Of a DNA stretch of 64,000 nt, positions 35,104 through 47,400 are shown one piece after another; positions within the stretch are counted from its first letter, which is position 1, and each line of letters starts with the position of its first letter. A program made the translations under genes and the position numbers. Source of the DNA: Polytrichum commune (lineage: Eukaryota; Streptophyta; Polytrichopsida; Polytrichales; Polytrichaceae). The notes under the pieces were generated by a model. That model was not told the DNA's origin, searched no databases, and worked only from the letters and a program-made list of their open reading frames with translations. Where the stretch lies: positions 50,622,440 through 50,686,439 of the forward strand of contig OX485807.1 in the NCBI GenBank assembly GCA_950295325.1, in the 5' to 3' direction.

Positions 35104-38100
35104 ATGAGTTCCGGAGTGGGCGGAACAGGCCACTCTCTGGCATTTCGAGTCATGCGACTGTGTCGTCCTGCTTTGCAAGTGGATCTGGGGCTGAAGTTTG
35201 ACCCGATGGATCTCATCCAAGGCGAAGACGCGTATGATAACGAGGGACATCAATCCAGCATCGAGGCAAGGGAGATGGAGGGGGCGTACTGGAGGAGGAG
35301 CGAATTGGAGAAGCCAATTGACGCCCTTGGACTTTCCGGCCTCTTGGTCTTGCCACAGACTTTCGGGTAAGTTAAGCCTTTTCCTCTGGCATTACCACAT
35401 TTATCTACTTGCATTGTCAGGGTTTTAGCTTCTGATTTCGAGAGCTTAGTAGTCCCGGATGAAGCTGAGGAAACCCTAGCTATAAGGCAATGTAAGCGGG
35501 CCTTAAGTGGACGCTTTTCGCTCTGCACCCACTTCTCGTAGGATATGAAACACGCAAGGTGTGAGATGATTGACAAATCCAATCGAACCCCTAGCCGTTT
35601 TTCCTCGTAATGTTTTGAGCTCATATGAGTATTTTATTTTATTATCAAATTCATAGGTCCCCCTTTTCTCTCTGCATCCACTTCTCCTAGGGTATGAACA
35701 CGAAATTAGTGTGAGATGATTAGCAAATTCAAATCATCGTGCCTGTAGCCATTTTCCTCATAATAGTTTGAGCTCACATGCATATCTTACTTATTATCAA
35801 AGTTATAGGTCCCCCCTTTCTCTCTGCACCCACTTTTCATGTGAGATGATTGACAAATAAAAATCAATGTTCCTGTAGCCATTTTCAACATAATTTTTGG
35901 AGCTCATATGAATATCTTCTTCATCCTCAAAGTGGAGATTCTTGAGCTCATCAAATATTCATATAGGTCTCTCCCTCCCCAAAATATGTTGATTATTGAA
36001 CCTAGAATGGTTAACATGTCTTGAGCATGTAGTCCAATCTCTTTGAAATACTTGATACCTTTTTGGTGTCCATTCTTGGATCCACACCCACGCAACACTC
36101 AAATGTAGGTGTCTAATCAAAGAAAAGTAACTGAGGAAGACCCGCATACCTTAGGTTTTGATCTCAAGAGCTCAGTCCCGGATAAAGTGAAGGAGATCCC
36201 TTTCTATAAGGTAAGACACCTTAAACAGACAGTTTCATCTCTGTACACACCTCTTGTAGGATATGAACATGCAATTCATGAGAGATGAACAACACATTGA
36301 AATTGTGCCTGCAGCCATTTTCCTCATAAATTTTGGAACTCATATGAATATCTTATTGATTATCAAATGTGAAGATTCTTGCGCTCATTAAATGGTCATA
36401 TAGGTCCCCCCAATTTTGGTGACTGTGGAGTCTAGAATGGTGAACTTATTTTAAAGTCTAATCTCATTTAAACCCATGATGACTTTTTGGTGTCTGTTCT
36501 TTAATACACACCTAATCACACACCAGTCAAATATAGGTGTCTGCATTTTGTTCAAGGGTGTTGCGTTAATATTGATATACCTTTAACATCAAGGAAATCA
36601 AAATGCCTTACTTCGTCAGTGAAAGTCATTGACATTTTTCTGTGGTGATGCTTGGCAGGTCCATCTACTTGGGGGAGTCGTTTTGCAGTTACATTAGTGT
36701 TGGCAACCACACCAACCATGATGTTCGAGATGTTGGAATTAAGGCAAGTGCAGCTCTCTGTCATGCTCTGAGGGATTTTTCTGTAAAATGACTGCAAGCA
36801 AGTCCAAATGGTGTACTTGCAGCGTTCGCTTGAAAGAACAGAGAAGTTGTTCAAGCATGTGTTGCTGACCATAAATTTTTGCAGGCTGAGCTACAAACTG
36901 AGCGGCAACGCGTGACTCTAGCCGACAGCACAAAGGCACCCATGGATTACATTCGAGCGGGTGGCCGGCACGATTTCATTATTGAGCATGATATCAAAGA
37001 GCTTGGACCTCACACGTAATATTCTGGACTTGACATTCATGTCACAAATGAAGGTGTTTCTGTCGATAATGTTATTTTAACCTAGTGTATTTGGGTTGCT
37101 GTGTTGTTAGTTGATGAGACTGTACCATCAAATCCACATAAGTAAGTTATCTGGCTCTGTAGGCTAACCTAGATTGCATCTGTGGGGTGCTGTAAAGACC
37201 ATGAATTGGAGAGAGGGTTTTGTTTCCTATTGGTATTCTTACTCAGTTATTATGAATCAGCTTAATAAGGATATTTGTATGAGGAAGAATTTATAGTGGA
37301 GCTGAAGAGCTGTGGTGCAAAAGAAGCACATGCAATCTTCAACTTGATAAAGTGGAGTTGGGATTTGTTGGAATGGTTGAGAAATCCAAGAATCTGATAA
37401 GAAACCTGGATTGCTTACAATTCAGGCTGGTATGCATGGCTGTGTACACCGATGCAGACGGGGAGAGAAAATACTTGCCACAGTACTTCAAATTCTTGGC
37501 TTCCAATCCTTTATCAGTTCGGACAAAGGTGCATATGAGAAAATCTCTGACAGATTTTCTCAGTTATTTTTTGTTTGAGATGGCATAGTAGACCTAAGTT
37601 TGGTAGACTCTTGTCTCTGTTCACTTGCATAATGTAGCATCCGACAATCATGACAGCGTTGTGTCTGTTATCTACATGGCTGCTGGTGATACTGAAGAAC
37701 TGGCCACCTTACATGCATGCTTACATATTCAGGATAGTGGTTTGCAGTTTAACACTCTTGATTGAGTTTGAGGAATATGTTTCTCTCTGCTTGGACCTGA
37801 CTGAATTTTTTTGGTTGTATTCTGTAGGTGCGGACAGTGAAGGTATGAAAAGCACAATTTGTGGATGGACAACTGCGTTTGGCCAACTTCATCCTCTTCG
37901 TTTTGTGTTCATAACAGATCTAAGATTCTGTGACTTGTAGGCCATTTGAATCCTACTGAGTTATGCATCCATTTATATTTTACGCAATTTAGTGGTTTCT
38001 GTTACTTCCAACTGAACAATTAAGCTGGCAATAAGGGTAACTTTTGGTGTGTGCTTGAAAAATGTAGGAGACCACATATTTGGAAGCTTGTATTGAGAAC

Positions 38101-40481
38101 AGTACCAAATCCCTTCTTTTTCTGGACCATGTGCGGTTTGATCCACAACCACCTATGACCGTATCAGTTCTGGAAGTGGAGAGCAATGACAAAGATGAGT
38201 CTGAGGGCCCTTTAAGGTGGACAGCTCACCAAGTAATTTGAAAGTCTAGCTTGTTTATGTGTTGCTGTTTCAGTATGGATACAAAATACTGCTTGATACA
38301 GAATGTTTAAGGAGAGATTGTGATGTGGTCAAATGATACCAAATTTTGATAAATGAACGGTTCATCTTGTATCACTCTACCTATTGTCAGATTGCTTTCC
38401 TGGATGGTTTCCAACATGTAACTCACAATCTGCGTAAGAAGTTCCAGCTGTGTGTTTTGTGTTTGATCTGAGATACTTAACAGTTGGTTGTGTCGATTTC
38501 AGTGGGCTTCTGCAGCAGATCAAAGTAGTAAAAGCAAATGGAGGCACCCGTCATTTTCTTTACCAGTTCCATAAACCGGCAGGACCACCTGTGGTAGCTA
38601 AGGCAGATGGTAGTAATACACTAGGGAAGTTAGAAATTATGTGGCGCACTACTCTTGGTGAAGCAGGTCGGCTTCAAACACAACAGATACTGGGAAATGT
38701 AAGTACCTACTTGACATCTATTTCTTGCATCAAGCCAACTGTTTGGCTCTGGGTTTTTTATATGATAATAACATAGGTGACTTAGGGGCATCACAATTCA
38801 GCCGTTAGAATACCTTGGCCTAGACATCAATCTGCATGTCCTTCTCTGGAAGGATTTAATATTTCAAAATCTGTACTTAATATTCATCTAATAGCACCTG
38901 GTTGGCTGCTTGTCTTGCTGTGCATTATTAGATGCAGTTTCATATAATTGTTAGTTTTTGGTACACCTGACAATATACGACCCCTTAAAAATAGCTCCAG
39001 AGATGGCTAAACCCACAATTTCGCGTGATCATTATTGGTGCCAGGAATCCATTTGGACCTTCTTGAGCCTTAGGAAAGGTTAAGCAGCATTGCTATTGTG
39101 TGAATCTGGTGTGGGACTTGAACTTACCTATGAAATCATATGCAGCCAATTCCGCGGAAGGAAGTGAATTTGCGGATTGTGGAACTTCCATCCCGCATCC
39201 TTCTTGAGAGACCTTTTCTGGTATATATCACTTCATCGTTTCCATTCTGAAATATGGTTTTGATGGTTTGAGAGTGGCTTATTGACGCTTCCATCTGAGT
39301 TGTCAGTTTGTAGTGCTTGCATGAGGGTGCCTGCTTGTTGTGTAATAGAGGTATATGGTATTACTAGCAACTTATAATTAGGGGTTCCAGCAGCCAGTAT
39401 TCAATTTGAAGTTGGATGTTCTTCCCTTGACATGCATACATTCATAAATTTGTATGATTCATTTTCTGAGTGTTCCTGGTAAACCCTGTACTGTTGTAGG
39501 TTCGGATGAGTGTCACCAACCAGACTGATAGACATCTTGGACCTCTTCGGATTTCCATGTCACAAGAAGATGCTCAGGGCATCCCTAGAGCAATTGTTGT
39601 AAATGGCCTCTGGAGCATGGTCAGTAATCTCCCTCCTGTGTATCATATCATGCACAACTAATAGCAGCATATCTTGCTAGATGTATAGATAATATACTGG
39701 TCTGACCATGCAATTTGGTCTGTTGCGGTCTATTGTTTTTGTACCCTCTTTCTAGCTGTTTTATAAGGTCTCTTATGTCTAGCATGAATGTCTCATGTGC
39801 AGGTTGTACCTCAATTGGAGCCTCTGGCCTCACCAGACTTCAATATGGTACATCTTTCTGCCTTTCTTTCCACATTGGTGTTCTTTTACTATATTTTGCT
39901 GGTTGCACATAAATCCATTTTTTGGCATTGTGTGCACATGATTTACATTGTTTTTAAGACTCTCTTTGATTATGAGGTTTTTGTCTGATTATATTCATGA
40001 GGCTCTTTCTTTTCAGCATAGAGAGTGATGAGTGTGGCATAATCAGGCGAGTTGTTGCCATCCACTTACAATATGATTTGTCATATGCAGAGTTTAGTAG
40101 CAACAGCTGTTGGTGTGCAAAAAATTACAGGGATTGGGGTGGCTGACACACGAGACGGAAAGCCCTTCGACACACTTGCAGCTACTGAGGTACACTTCAT
40201 CTGTGACCCTCAACTGCTTAATTTGCTATATCCAATATTCGGACTTAGTTTCTCTTTTGAAATCCTTTGAAGTTGTTTGTCTTCCAGTTATGTTGAGCCA
40301 GCATGTTGGGTTTGACCACCCAGCTTATTCAAGCAATGCCTGTATGTATTGGAACACTAAATGTAGCGGTTTGCATCAAGTGTGGATCATAGAGTAGTTC
40401 AGTGGCTGTATGTTGATTCAAGTGGCATCCTGACGGTGGTAGTGTCCTTGTTGTTTGCAGGTGTTTGTGGAGCCTGAATAA
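35104..40481 (+). CDS. TRAPPC13-like trafficking complex subunit (12 exons)
   Basis: Homologue of TRAPPC13, a subunit of the TRAPP tethering complex acting in Golgi-related vesicle traffic. Exons: 35104-35366, 36659-36743, 36885-37015, 37426-37528, 37828-37842, 38068-38216, 38503-38698, 39146-39220, 39500-39619, 39803-39847, 40091-40189, 40461-40481; 433 aa. Family landmarks in order: HSLAFRVMRLCRP, GLLVLPQTFG-SIYLGESFCSYI, AELQTERQRVTLAD, DADGERKYLPQYFKF, NPLSVRTK-VRTVK-ETTYLEACIEN, GEAGRLQTQQILGN, VTNQTDRHLGP and a C-terminal VGVQKITGI. Exon 5 is only 15 nt (VRTVK). Intron 2 uses a GC donor (AAG|GCAAGT). The last exon codes six residues. Every junction keeps phase. The gene is convergent with DRC3 about 0.9 kb away. 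Product identity rests on similarity recalled from plant and animal homologues. Confidence 0.9.
35430..36550 (+). repeat. Array of the CTTCTCCTAGGATATG repeat in TRAPPC13-like intron 1
   Basis: Four head-to-tail, variably truncated copies start near 35,490, 35,665, 35,820 and 36,225. Landmarks are ctctgcacccacttctc, gtgagatgattgacaaat, tagccattttcctcataa and gagctcatatgaatatc. Two units are preceded by a shared lead-in (gagctcagtcccggataaag). They fill most of the 1.29-kb intron. Confidence 0.75.
37828..37842 (+). other. 15-nt micro-exon of the TRAPPC13-like gene
   Basis: GTGCGGACAGTGAAG between tattctgtag and gtatgaaa. It encodes VRTVK and is needed to join NPLSVRTK to ETTYLEACIEN without loss, as homologues have a contiguous VRVVKET-type sequence there. 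Phase 0 at both ends. Confidence 0.8.
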
Positions 40482-41421
40482 AACATTGCATTGAATTTTC
40501 TGTCCACTATTCACTGAGACAAATTTGTTAGGCTCACAGCATCCTTGAAGGGTGCTTTGCCTTGACACCATATGGATATCGGTATGTTCCATATATACAA
40601 TTTTTTATTAGATATTTATATAAGCTTTCATTTACTCCATAAGGAGATCTGAGAGCTAGTGTGTTTATAGACATTACAGGCTGTAAACATCTGTTATGCA
40701 TTGTTTAATGCTAATTTGGTAATCACAGCTGAAAGGTTGGTCAACGTTTATGAGATGCTTCCGAATTTATTTGGGCAGAGGAGAGTGAGCTTTTACTAAA
40801 ATTCTGAGGCCATGTGTTCCACATTTGCAGGTTGTATCAGGAATATGGTTGGTCTTGGCACGGCCCAGTAGCAGAGGGCTTCATCATTGGGAATGAAATA
40901 GGCTATTGAATGTTAGAAGCCATCTGGCATGTAACATCATAGGGAACTTTGTAGTAATGTAGTCTGGATAATGATCAATAAGGTAATGTTACATATCTTT
41001 TGCTTGGGCCCTCATCACCATCTTCTTTGTAGTTGCTCCTGACACATACCTGGAGAAAGTCAGTAATATGACATTGATTTTAAAGTTTGGGAAGCCAGAA
41101 GGCATATGGGACTAGAAGTACATCAAGATGGTGTAAAAATTGCTATTTTCCTAGAGTATAGTGGTTAAAACCAACCTGATGGTTTCAATTGAAAGGAAAA
41201 CTTGAGACTGCCTAGTACTACATTTTGAAATAGGGATAGAAACCTATCTCTCTACTGGAGTTGTAGAGGGGACACTCCAGCACAAAAGTGTGCTTCAGTT
41301 TTTACTAGATTGTAAGAGAAAACGTGGCATTATATGCTATCTCTAGGGATTTCAATGGTGCGTCTATGATTTGAGGCGTGGTAAGAAATGGAGGCCTTCT
41401 GCAACTGTTGATGACATGATT

Positions 41422-44400
41422 TCAAAAGCTTGAAACATCCCCATAAAGTACTTGTTTGAGCACATTGTTGATCTCATCCTGGTACTTCTTAACAATGAAC
41501 CATATCTCCTGTAGTTTCTCCCGATTGCGTTGAATCATGTAAGAAATCCCGTCATTGTAAGTCTTTGACCGTAAGGCTTCCTCTCCCTTCACTTTCACAT
41601 CCTCCTGAACCATGCAGAGTGTTCGCCTTGTGAGTAAATAAAATATCACCCATTTTGAGCCTTTGTGGAAACTGAAACTCTTTGGATTTTAAAACAGGAT
41701 TGATGCCCAGTTCTACTATTACAAAATTGAGTAGAGTTCATGAGCCTGACTTCAGTTTGAATGTCCGTTGATGGTTTTGAAATTTCACTAGGCTTTGAAA
41801 ATGAATATGCGTGTATCCTAGAGAACATAACATATAGGACACCTGTTTGTTGACAACAATATCCTACAAGCTCTATTCTCAAAGTTGACAAGCTATATTC
41901 TTGAATCCCACAAACTTTCAGTCTGAATTTGAGTGGGAGAGATCTAGGTAATAGTCGGTGGCCAAGAAGGGATGAGTGGGAGACGAGCAGGGTTTGACTG
42001 TTTTCAGAAAGAGAATGAAAACTATATAGTGATGTTGTGTAACTTTTAAGTAGACAAACGAATAAGGTGCTACTAAATTACTAATGGAGTGGCTCACCGC
42101 TTGGTCCATAGAAAGGCCATGTGCATCTCTGGATGCTTGGATAGCATTTTGAAACACCTCTTTCTCTTGTAGAAGCTGCACAAATGCTTTTCTTGTTATC
42201 ACTTCACAACTTTTACTTTAACAACAACAACAAATATTATGGTATAAACTAGGGTCATCCTCCAAAAGATGGTTACACTACAAGCATATGAGACTTGGGT
42301 GACACATCATGCGTCGATAAAAAATCTATCACCGTGTTGCTAAATTTCATATGCTTGTATTGCCAATCCTCTAGCAAATTCCAAGAATAAAGGTTGCCTT
42401 TGGTTACTACACCTAATTGTGATCTTTACCCAAAATCAATTCCAACAAATTTTTGGCAACCTTGGGTCAATTTTGGACACACATGTAATCAACATTGCTC
42501 ATAGTTCATGCCTATGCTCAAAAACTACATGCTAAAATGTGTTGAAATTTTATTTCAAATGCAAGCAAGACCTACCAAAGTAGAAGATATCTAAGAATGG
42601 CAATTGTGCTTAGATGCTTAAAAGGTCGATTATAGGTATAATCATCAAAGACATGGAACTATCGTATATGAGCGCACCTCTCATCCACCTAACACCCATA
42701 CTTTACCCCTTTAGGTTTGTTCCTCATTTATCTCAAATGACTTCGACTAAACTGATTCGGGGTCTTTCAAACTAATTCCAGTGTCAAATGACTTTGACTA
42801 GACTGATTTGGGATCTTTCAAGCTAATTCCAGTGTCAAATCTATTAATATTAATAAACTTTGGATTGCATACTATTTCAAGACTTTTATGTTGGATGAAT
42901 GAGAGGTACGTCGCTTGTATGCCGATAATTCCCTCTCTCCGTAATCATCATACTTTGTGAGAGTGGAGCTCATTGCTAATAACAAAAAAGTAGTCAAGGT
43001 AAACATGTGACTCCACATACTGCTATAGCATCGGCGTCGTCCACATCCAATTCACCACTTTCATACTTATCCATTAAGTTCCATGCAGTTGCCGACATCA
43101 CATCCGAGTACCGATTCTCAGCCATCCTCAATGCTCCAAAAGTGATTTCAATTGTCAAGGCCATTGATTGGAACCGGACTTTCATTTAAAAAAAAAAACA
43201 TTTCGATTATGGTTTGAGAATCCTATCTTCAAGCTTGAGTTCAATCATGAGATTGTAAGTAAAGTCCATTACGGGAGTTTTGGACCCCAAGTTTCTTGGA
43301 CTTGAACCTTGATGTAAAACTTACGCTATTTTAAATGATGTCTTATTTATTACAGACATGGGTTGGATATAAGTTGGCAAAGTGGTTCTTGTCTTGGTCA
43401 ATCGTCTCATAAAATGTGTCTTCGAATTCATTCCATAATTTCTACAGCAAAGGAGCCGTGGCACAAAATTAATATAGATGACAAGACCTAGATAGAGCAG
43501 GAACTAGTTGAAACAAATGTTGTTATGTACACTTCAAAGAATTTTTTTGATTAGTGTTAAATTTCCATTTAGAGTTACTAAAGACATATTATTTAAGAGT
43601 ACAATAAGTGTAGATATCGCACATGTTAATTTACAATATACAAAACACTTATTGTGCAATTGAATATCATTTGAAAAGAATTATGGCATTGCGTAATGAA
43701 TTCAGACGGTAAGAATTCCATACTAATCGAAACAAAAGGCTTGGTTTCTTCCATGATGTTCAAAAACCATAGGTAGCTTACATTGACTTCACCATAAGTC
43801 TCCACCTCAATCTCAAACAATGCTTCTTGAAGTCTCTCGGTGTCCTTCAACAACTCTGTCAATTTCGGTTCTGCAGTGGTTCTGTCTGCTTGGCATTCTT
43901 GGAACACCTGCATTGTGACAATGTGCATTTGAGTTTAGTTTGGAGTTGAAATTATTGGAACAACACCAAGAGGGGTAGTTGGCATTCCACTAGAAAATGA
44001 GGTGCAATGAAAAACAGGATCCTATGTAAAGTTTCAAAGAGAATTTATAAAAGTCTTAGGAAATTTCATGCTATTGGAATTTCAAATTGAGAATATAATA
44101 GATATATCTCGAATGTATACATCAAATATGAAAAAATATTCCATGAGTATGCCCTTTACTTCATACTCCCCTTGGAAATACCCTTGTACCTTAGGTGGAT
44201 CATTTCTCCACAAGGGAGTGACCCCTTTTGGAACAACGATGAAACTCAATGGGTATATTCTAGAATTGATGAAGCATATCACGTGGACATCTTTGTCATA
44301 TGTTCTTCTTAGGAACACATGTTAGCTGCATTTGAGAATAAAGTGTGTAGATTTTGCATTGTAACCAGTCACATGACAAACCCTATGTCCATGTGTGCCA

Positions 44401-47400
44401 ACTTGGTTCCGCTTTTGTCAGAGAAAAATGCAATTCCGAAGAAGACTTGAATATGCCCCAAAAACATCATTCATGCATTTTGACTAATGCCACCTCAATG
44501 TGCACTATACTGTCACAAATATAACACCCTCTCACTAGAACTTTGAAATGTCGCAGAGTTGACAAACGAATATGACATTAAATCCACTAGATCCTAGTAG
44601 TGAATGTTAACTTAGTGTGAAAGAAAACGCGACACCTTCTTTTTCTTCTTATGTAGTGCGCGGATGAGGGCTCGTCCTTGGCCATCTCGCCGTGTGAGGA
44701 CCCCGGACACTGCTATTTTGTGAAGCCGTCTCTCTTCCTCTCGTTTGTTGTGGAGCTCGACCACCAACCCCTTCACCTCGTCCGCCACTATGACGAACCG
44801 ATCACGATATCTTCCCAAATTTAGTCAAAGGTGCAAGCGTAGCAAGATACAACATAGTAATTTGTTTTCTTGGTTGTTAATCATGACTACACTCTAAACT
44901 CCGTGATATCAACTCCTTGAATGTTATTCTTTCTCTTATATCTTGAATCCCTAGGGAACGGATGTCCTCAATTCATCTCACTCTTTATTGTCACGTTTCC
45001 CTCCTCATACATCACAAGTTCTGACATTGAAATAAACCACCAAAGAATCCAAGCCGCACACTCGCACACATCACATTGCCATCAGTGTATTGTTATTATT
45101 GCAATGTTGACTTTGCGTTATTCCATGATATCACATTCTACACTAATTCTCTTTTATCACACATCCATGTTAACGCCACATAACTCCTTGATATCACACA
45201 CACTTTGGTTGCCACACGCCTGATGTTACGGAGTTTTGATTGTGTTTGGTTGGGAATCCAGATTCTTGATAAACGCTTTTGGATTCGTGTGATTTGGGTT
45301 TGGTTTTCTGATGCTGAAGCCTAGCCTATTCAACAGACTGTGTAGATGAGTCTCTTTAATGAGGATACTCTGAAAGTGCATCATCGAGAAGTTTCGGAAC
45401 TTTTTCAAGCTTGGGATGCTCAGGATCGCCCTTGAGCATGTCATCCAAGAACTCATCGATGCCCAACAAGTTCGCCACCTGCACTCCGCTAGCAATTAAG
45501 TATGTGGGTCTTATGTGGTCACTCTTCTTAATCGGACATATGTGTTTGAGTGGTTAATTAAGAACGGGTATAAAAAAGGTGCGTGTTATAATGGGATTGG
45601 ATTGCATGCTCATGATCTTCATCAGTCTAGGTTGAGTAATTGACACAATCGGGAGGATGCATGTGATCACTTGGAAGGGAAGAGGCTCCTCATTTTGACC
45701 TTTTATAAAATTTCGTAATTCAACTCTAAATGTGCAACTTGAAATGACAATCTTCATGATTTGCGATTGCTAATCAAATGAGACAATTCTCGGTCCAATC
45801 GAGTGGCCCAAAACTTGTATGTGATGTGTGGCGATCCAATCGATTGGGACTAGAATATCAGAGGTGCATGCAACACCAACACTGAGCCTATGATCGTTTA
45901 CAGGATGGGTTGATCGTTTTCTTGGAACACAAGTCCATGCAATTCAAGGATCACTTATATGGTTCCATTTCTTCATGGAACCTCTTAAAGTTCCACAATT
46001 GACAAAGGGATAGTAGCCCTTGGGAAAAGAAACTCTACATTCACGCTTGTTGCTGCATGAAGCTGGCGTTTCTATCTATTTGGAACCTAGAGTTTCTATA
46101 AGTTTATGTTAGCCTTAAAAATTTGAGATCATGTTTGAAGACCTCGGCGTTGAAATGAAATGCCAAATGCACAAACGTACAGCAAAGAGACGATGTTTTG
46201 CTTGCTTCCGTTTGCGTTCTTTCCATGCAAGCTCTTCCTTGTGTTCCTTATCTTTCAACTCTTGCATTGCATCCTGGTAGACTTCTTTAGCTTGTTTAAC
46301 CTGCCATTATTAGGTCCCTTAGGGAGTTATATAGGATGTGTCCATTATTAATTTTCAGGGAATTATAATTAATACGTATATTATTACAATATTCCACAAA
46401 CTAGATGAATAATTTGAGTATATTCCACGCATATTTTTAAAATGAATTTGTTGGACTCAATTTATTTCTTTTTTTTGTCTTATGATATTAGGTCAAAAGG
46501 TTAAATGGGATCTTATATTTTGTCCCACATGTTTTTCTAATACCTTCCGAGTGACCCCCCCTTACCCTCCTCAAATTAGGTTCACTTCATTTAAGTGTCC
46601 ATACCATTTATTGATTGCCAATCTTTATAATGACAACTATGTAGACTTAGTCGGAATTGCTCTTGACTTGAGACGATATGAGTTTGTGGCCTCTTAGACT
46701 CCATGAACTAGGCTAAAGAGTAGCATTGCCGGACATTATGATTGGGATCCATGGCACCATCCACCACTCCTCCACTGAAAAGGAGATCTCAAGCCTTAAA
46801 GAAACAAAACAAAAGGTGACATCCCTTTTAATAAGTTTATGAATTTTAATGATGTGAAGTAAAATGATGCAAAATCATTTTGATGTGAATTATAAAGCCC
46901 ATGAGGATTTTTCAACATTATAATCTCATAGATGTTGTCATGTGGTCTAAAAATTGATCATCTATAACTTGTAGAAAGGTGAAATGTCTTCTGAAAGAAA
47001 GAAGTCAAATTGTTTAATTAATTTATGAATTGAACATCAAGAACATAAAGGAGAACCAATAGGAGAGGTTTGGGAGGCTACACGATTTCAAAATGATTGT
47101 CTCATATTTTTCACTCCACTAAGTGTTGACTTTAGTGTCACTTACTATTTATAATTATAGAAAGTTATATCATTTTCCTATTAATGTAAATTTTTACAAA
47201 GTAAAAATATTAAAGTTCTATGATGTTCAAGCAATCAATTTGACCTTTGTTGGCAAAAGATGAGATACACAATAAATAGTTATAGCAATTCGTATCTCCG
47301 AATCATAAATGACACTAAATACAATATGTAGAGTAGTCACGTTAGGAGGACCTTATATAGAAAGCCAAACAAACTATCATGGCTTACCTTATATTATCCT

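Noticed and set aside
43380-43450. Additional DRC3 exon ([16 protein letters not shown]) on the minus strand
   Set aside because: Coding-like and preceded by an acceptor, but no donor gives the required phase. Recorded only as a candidate.
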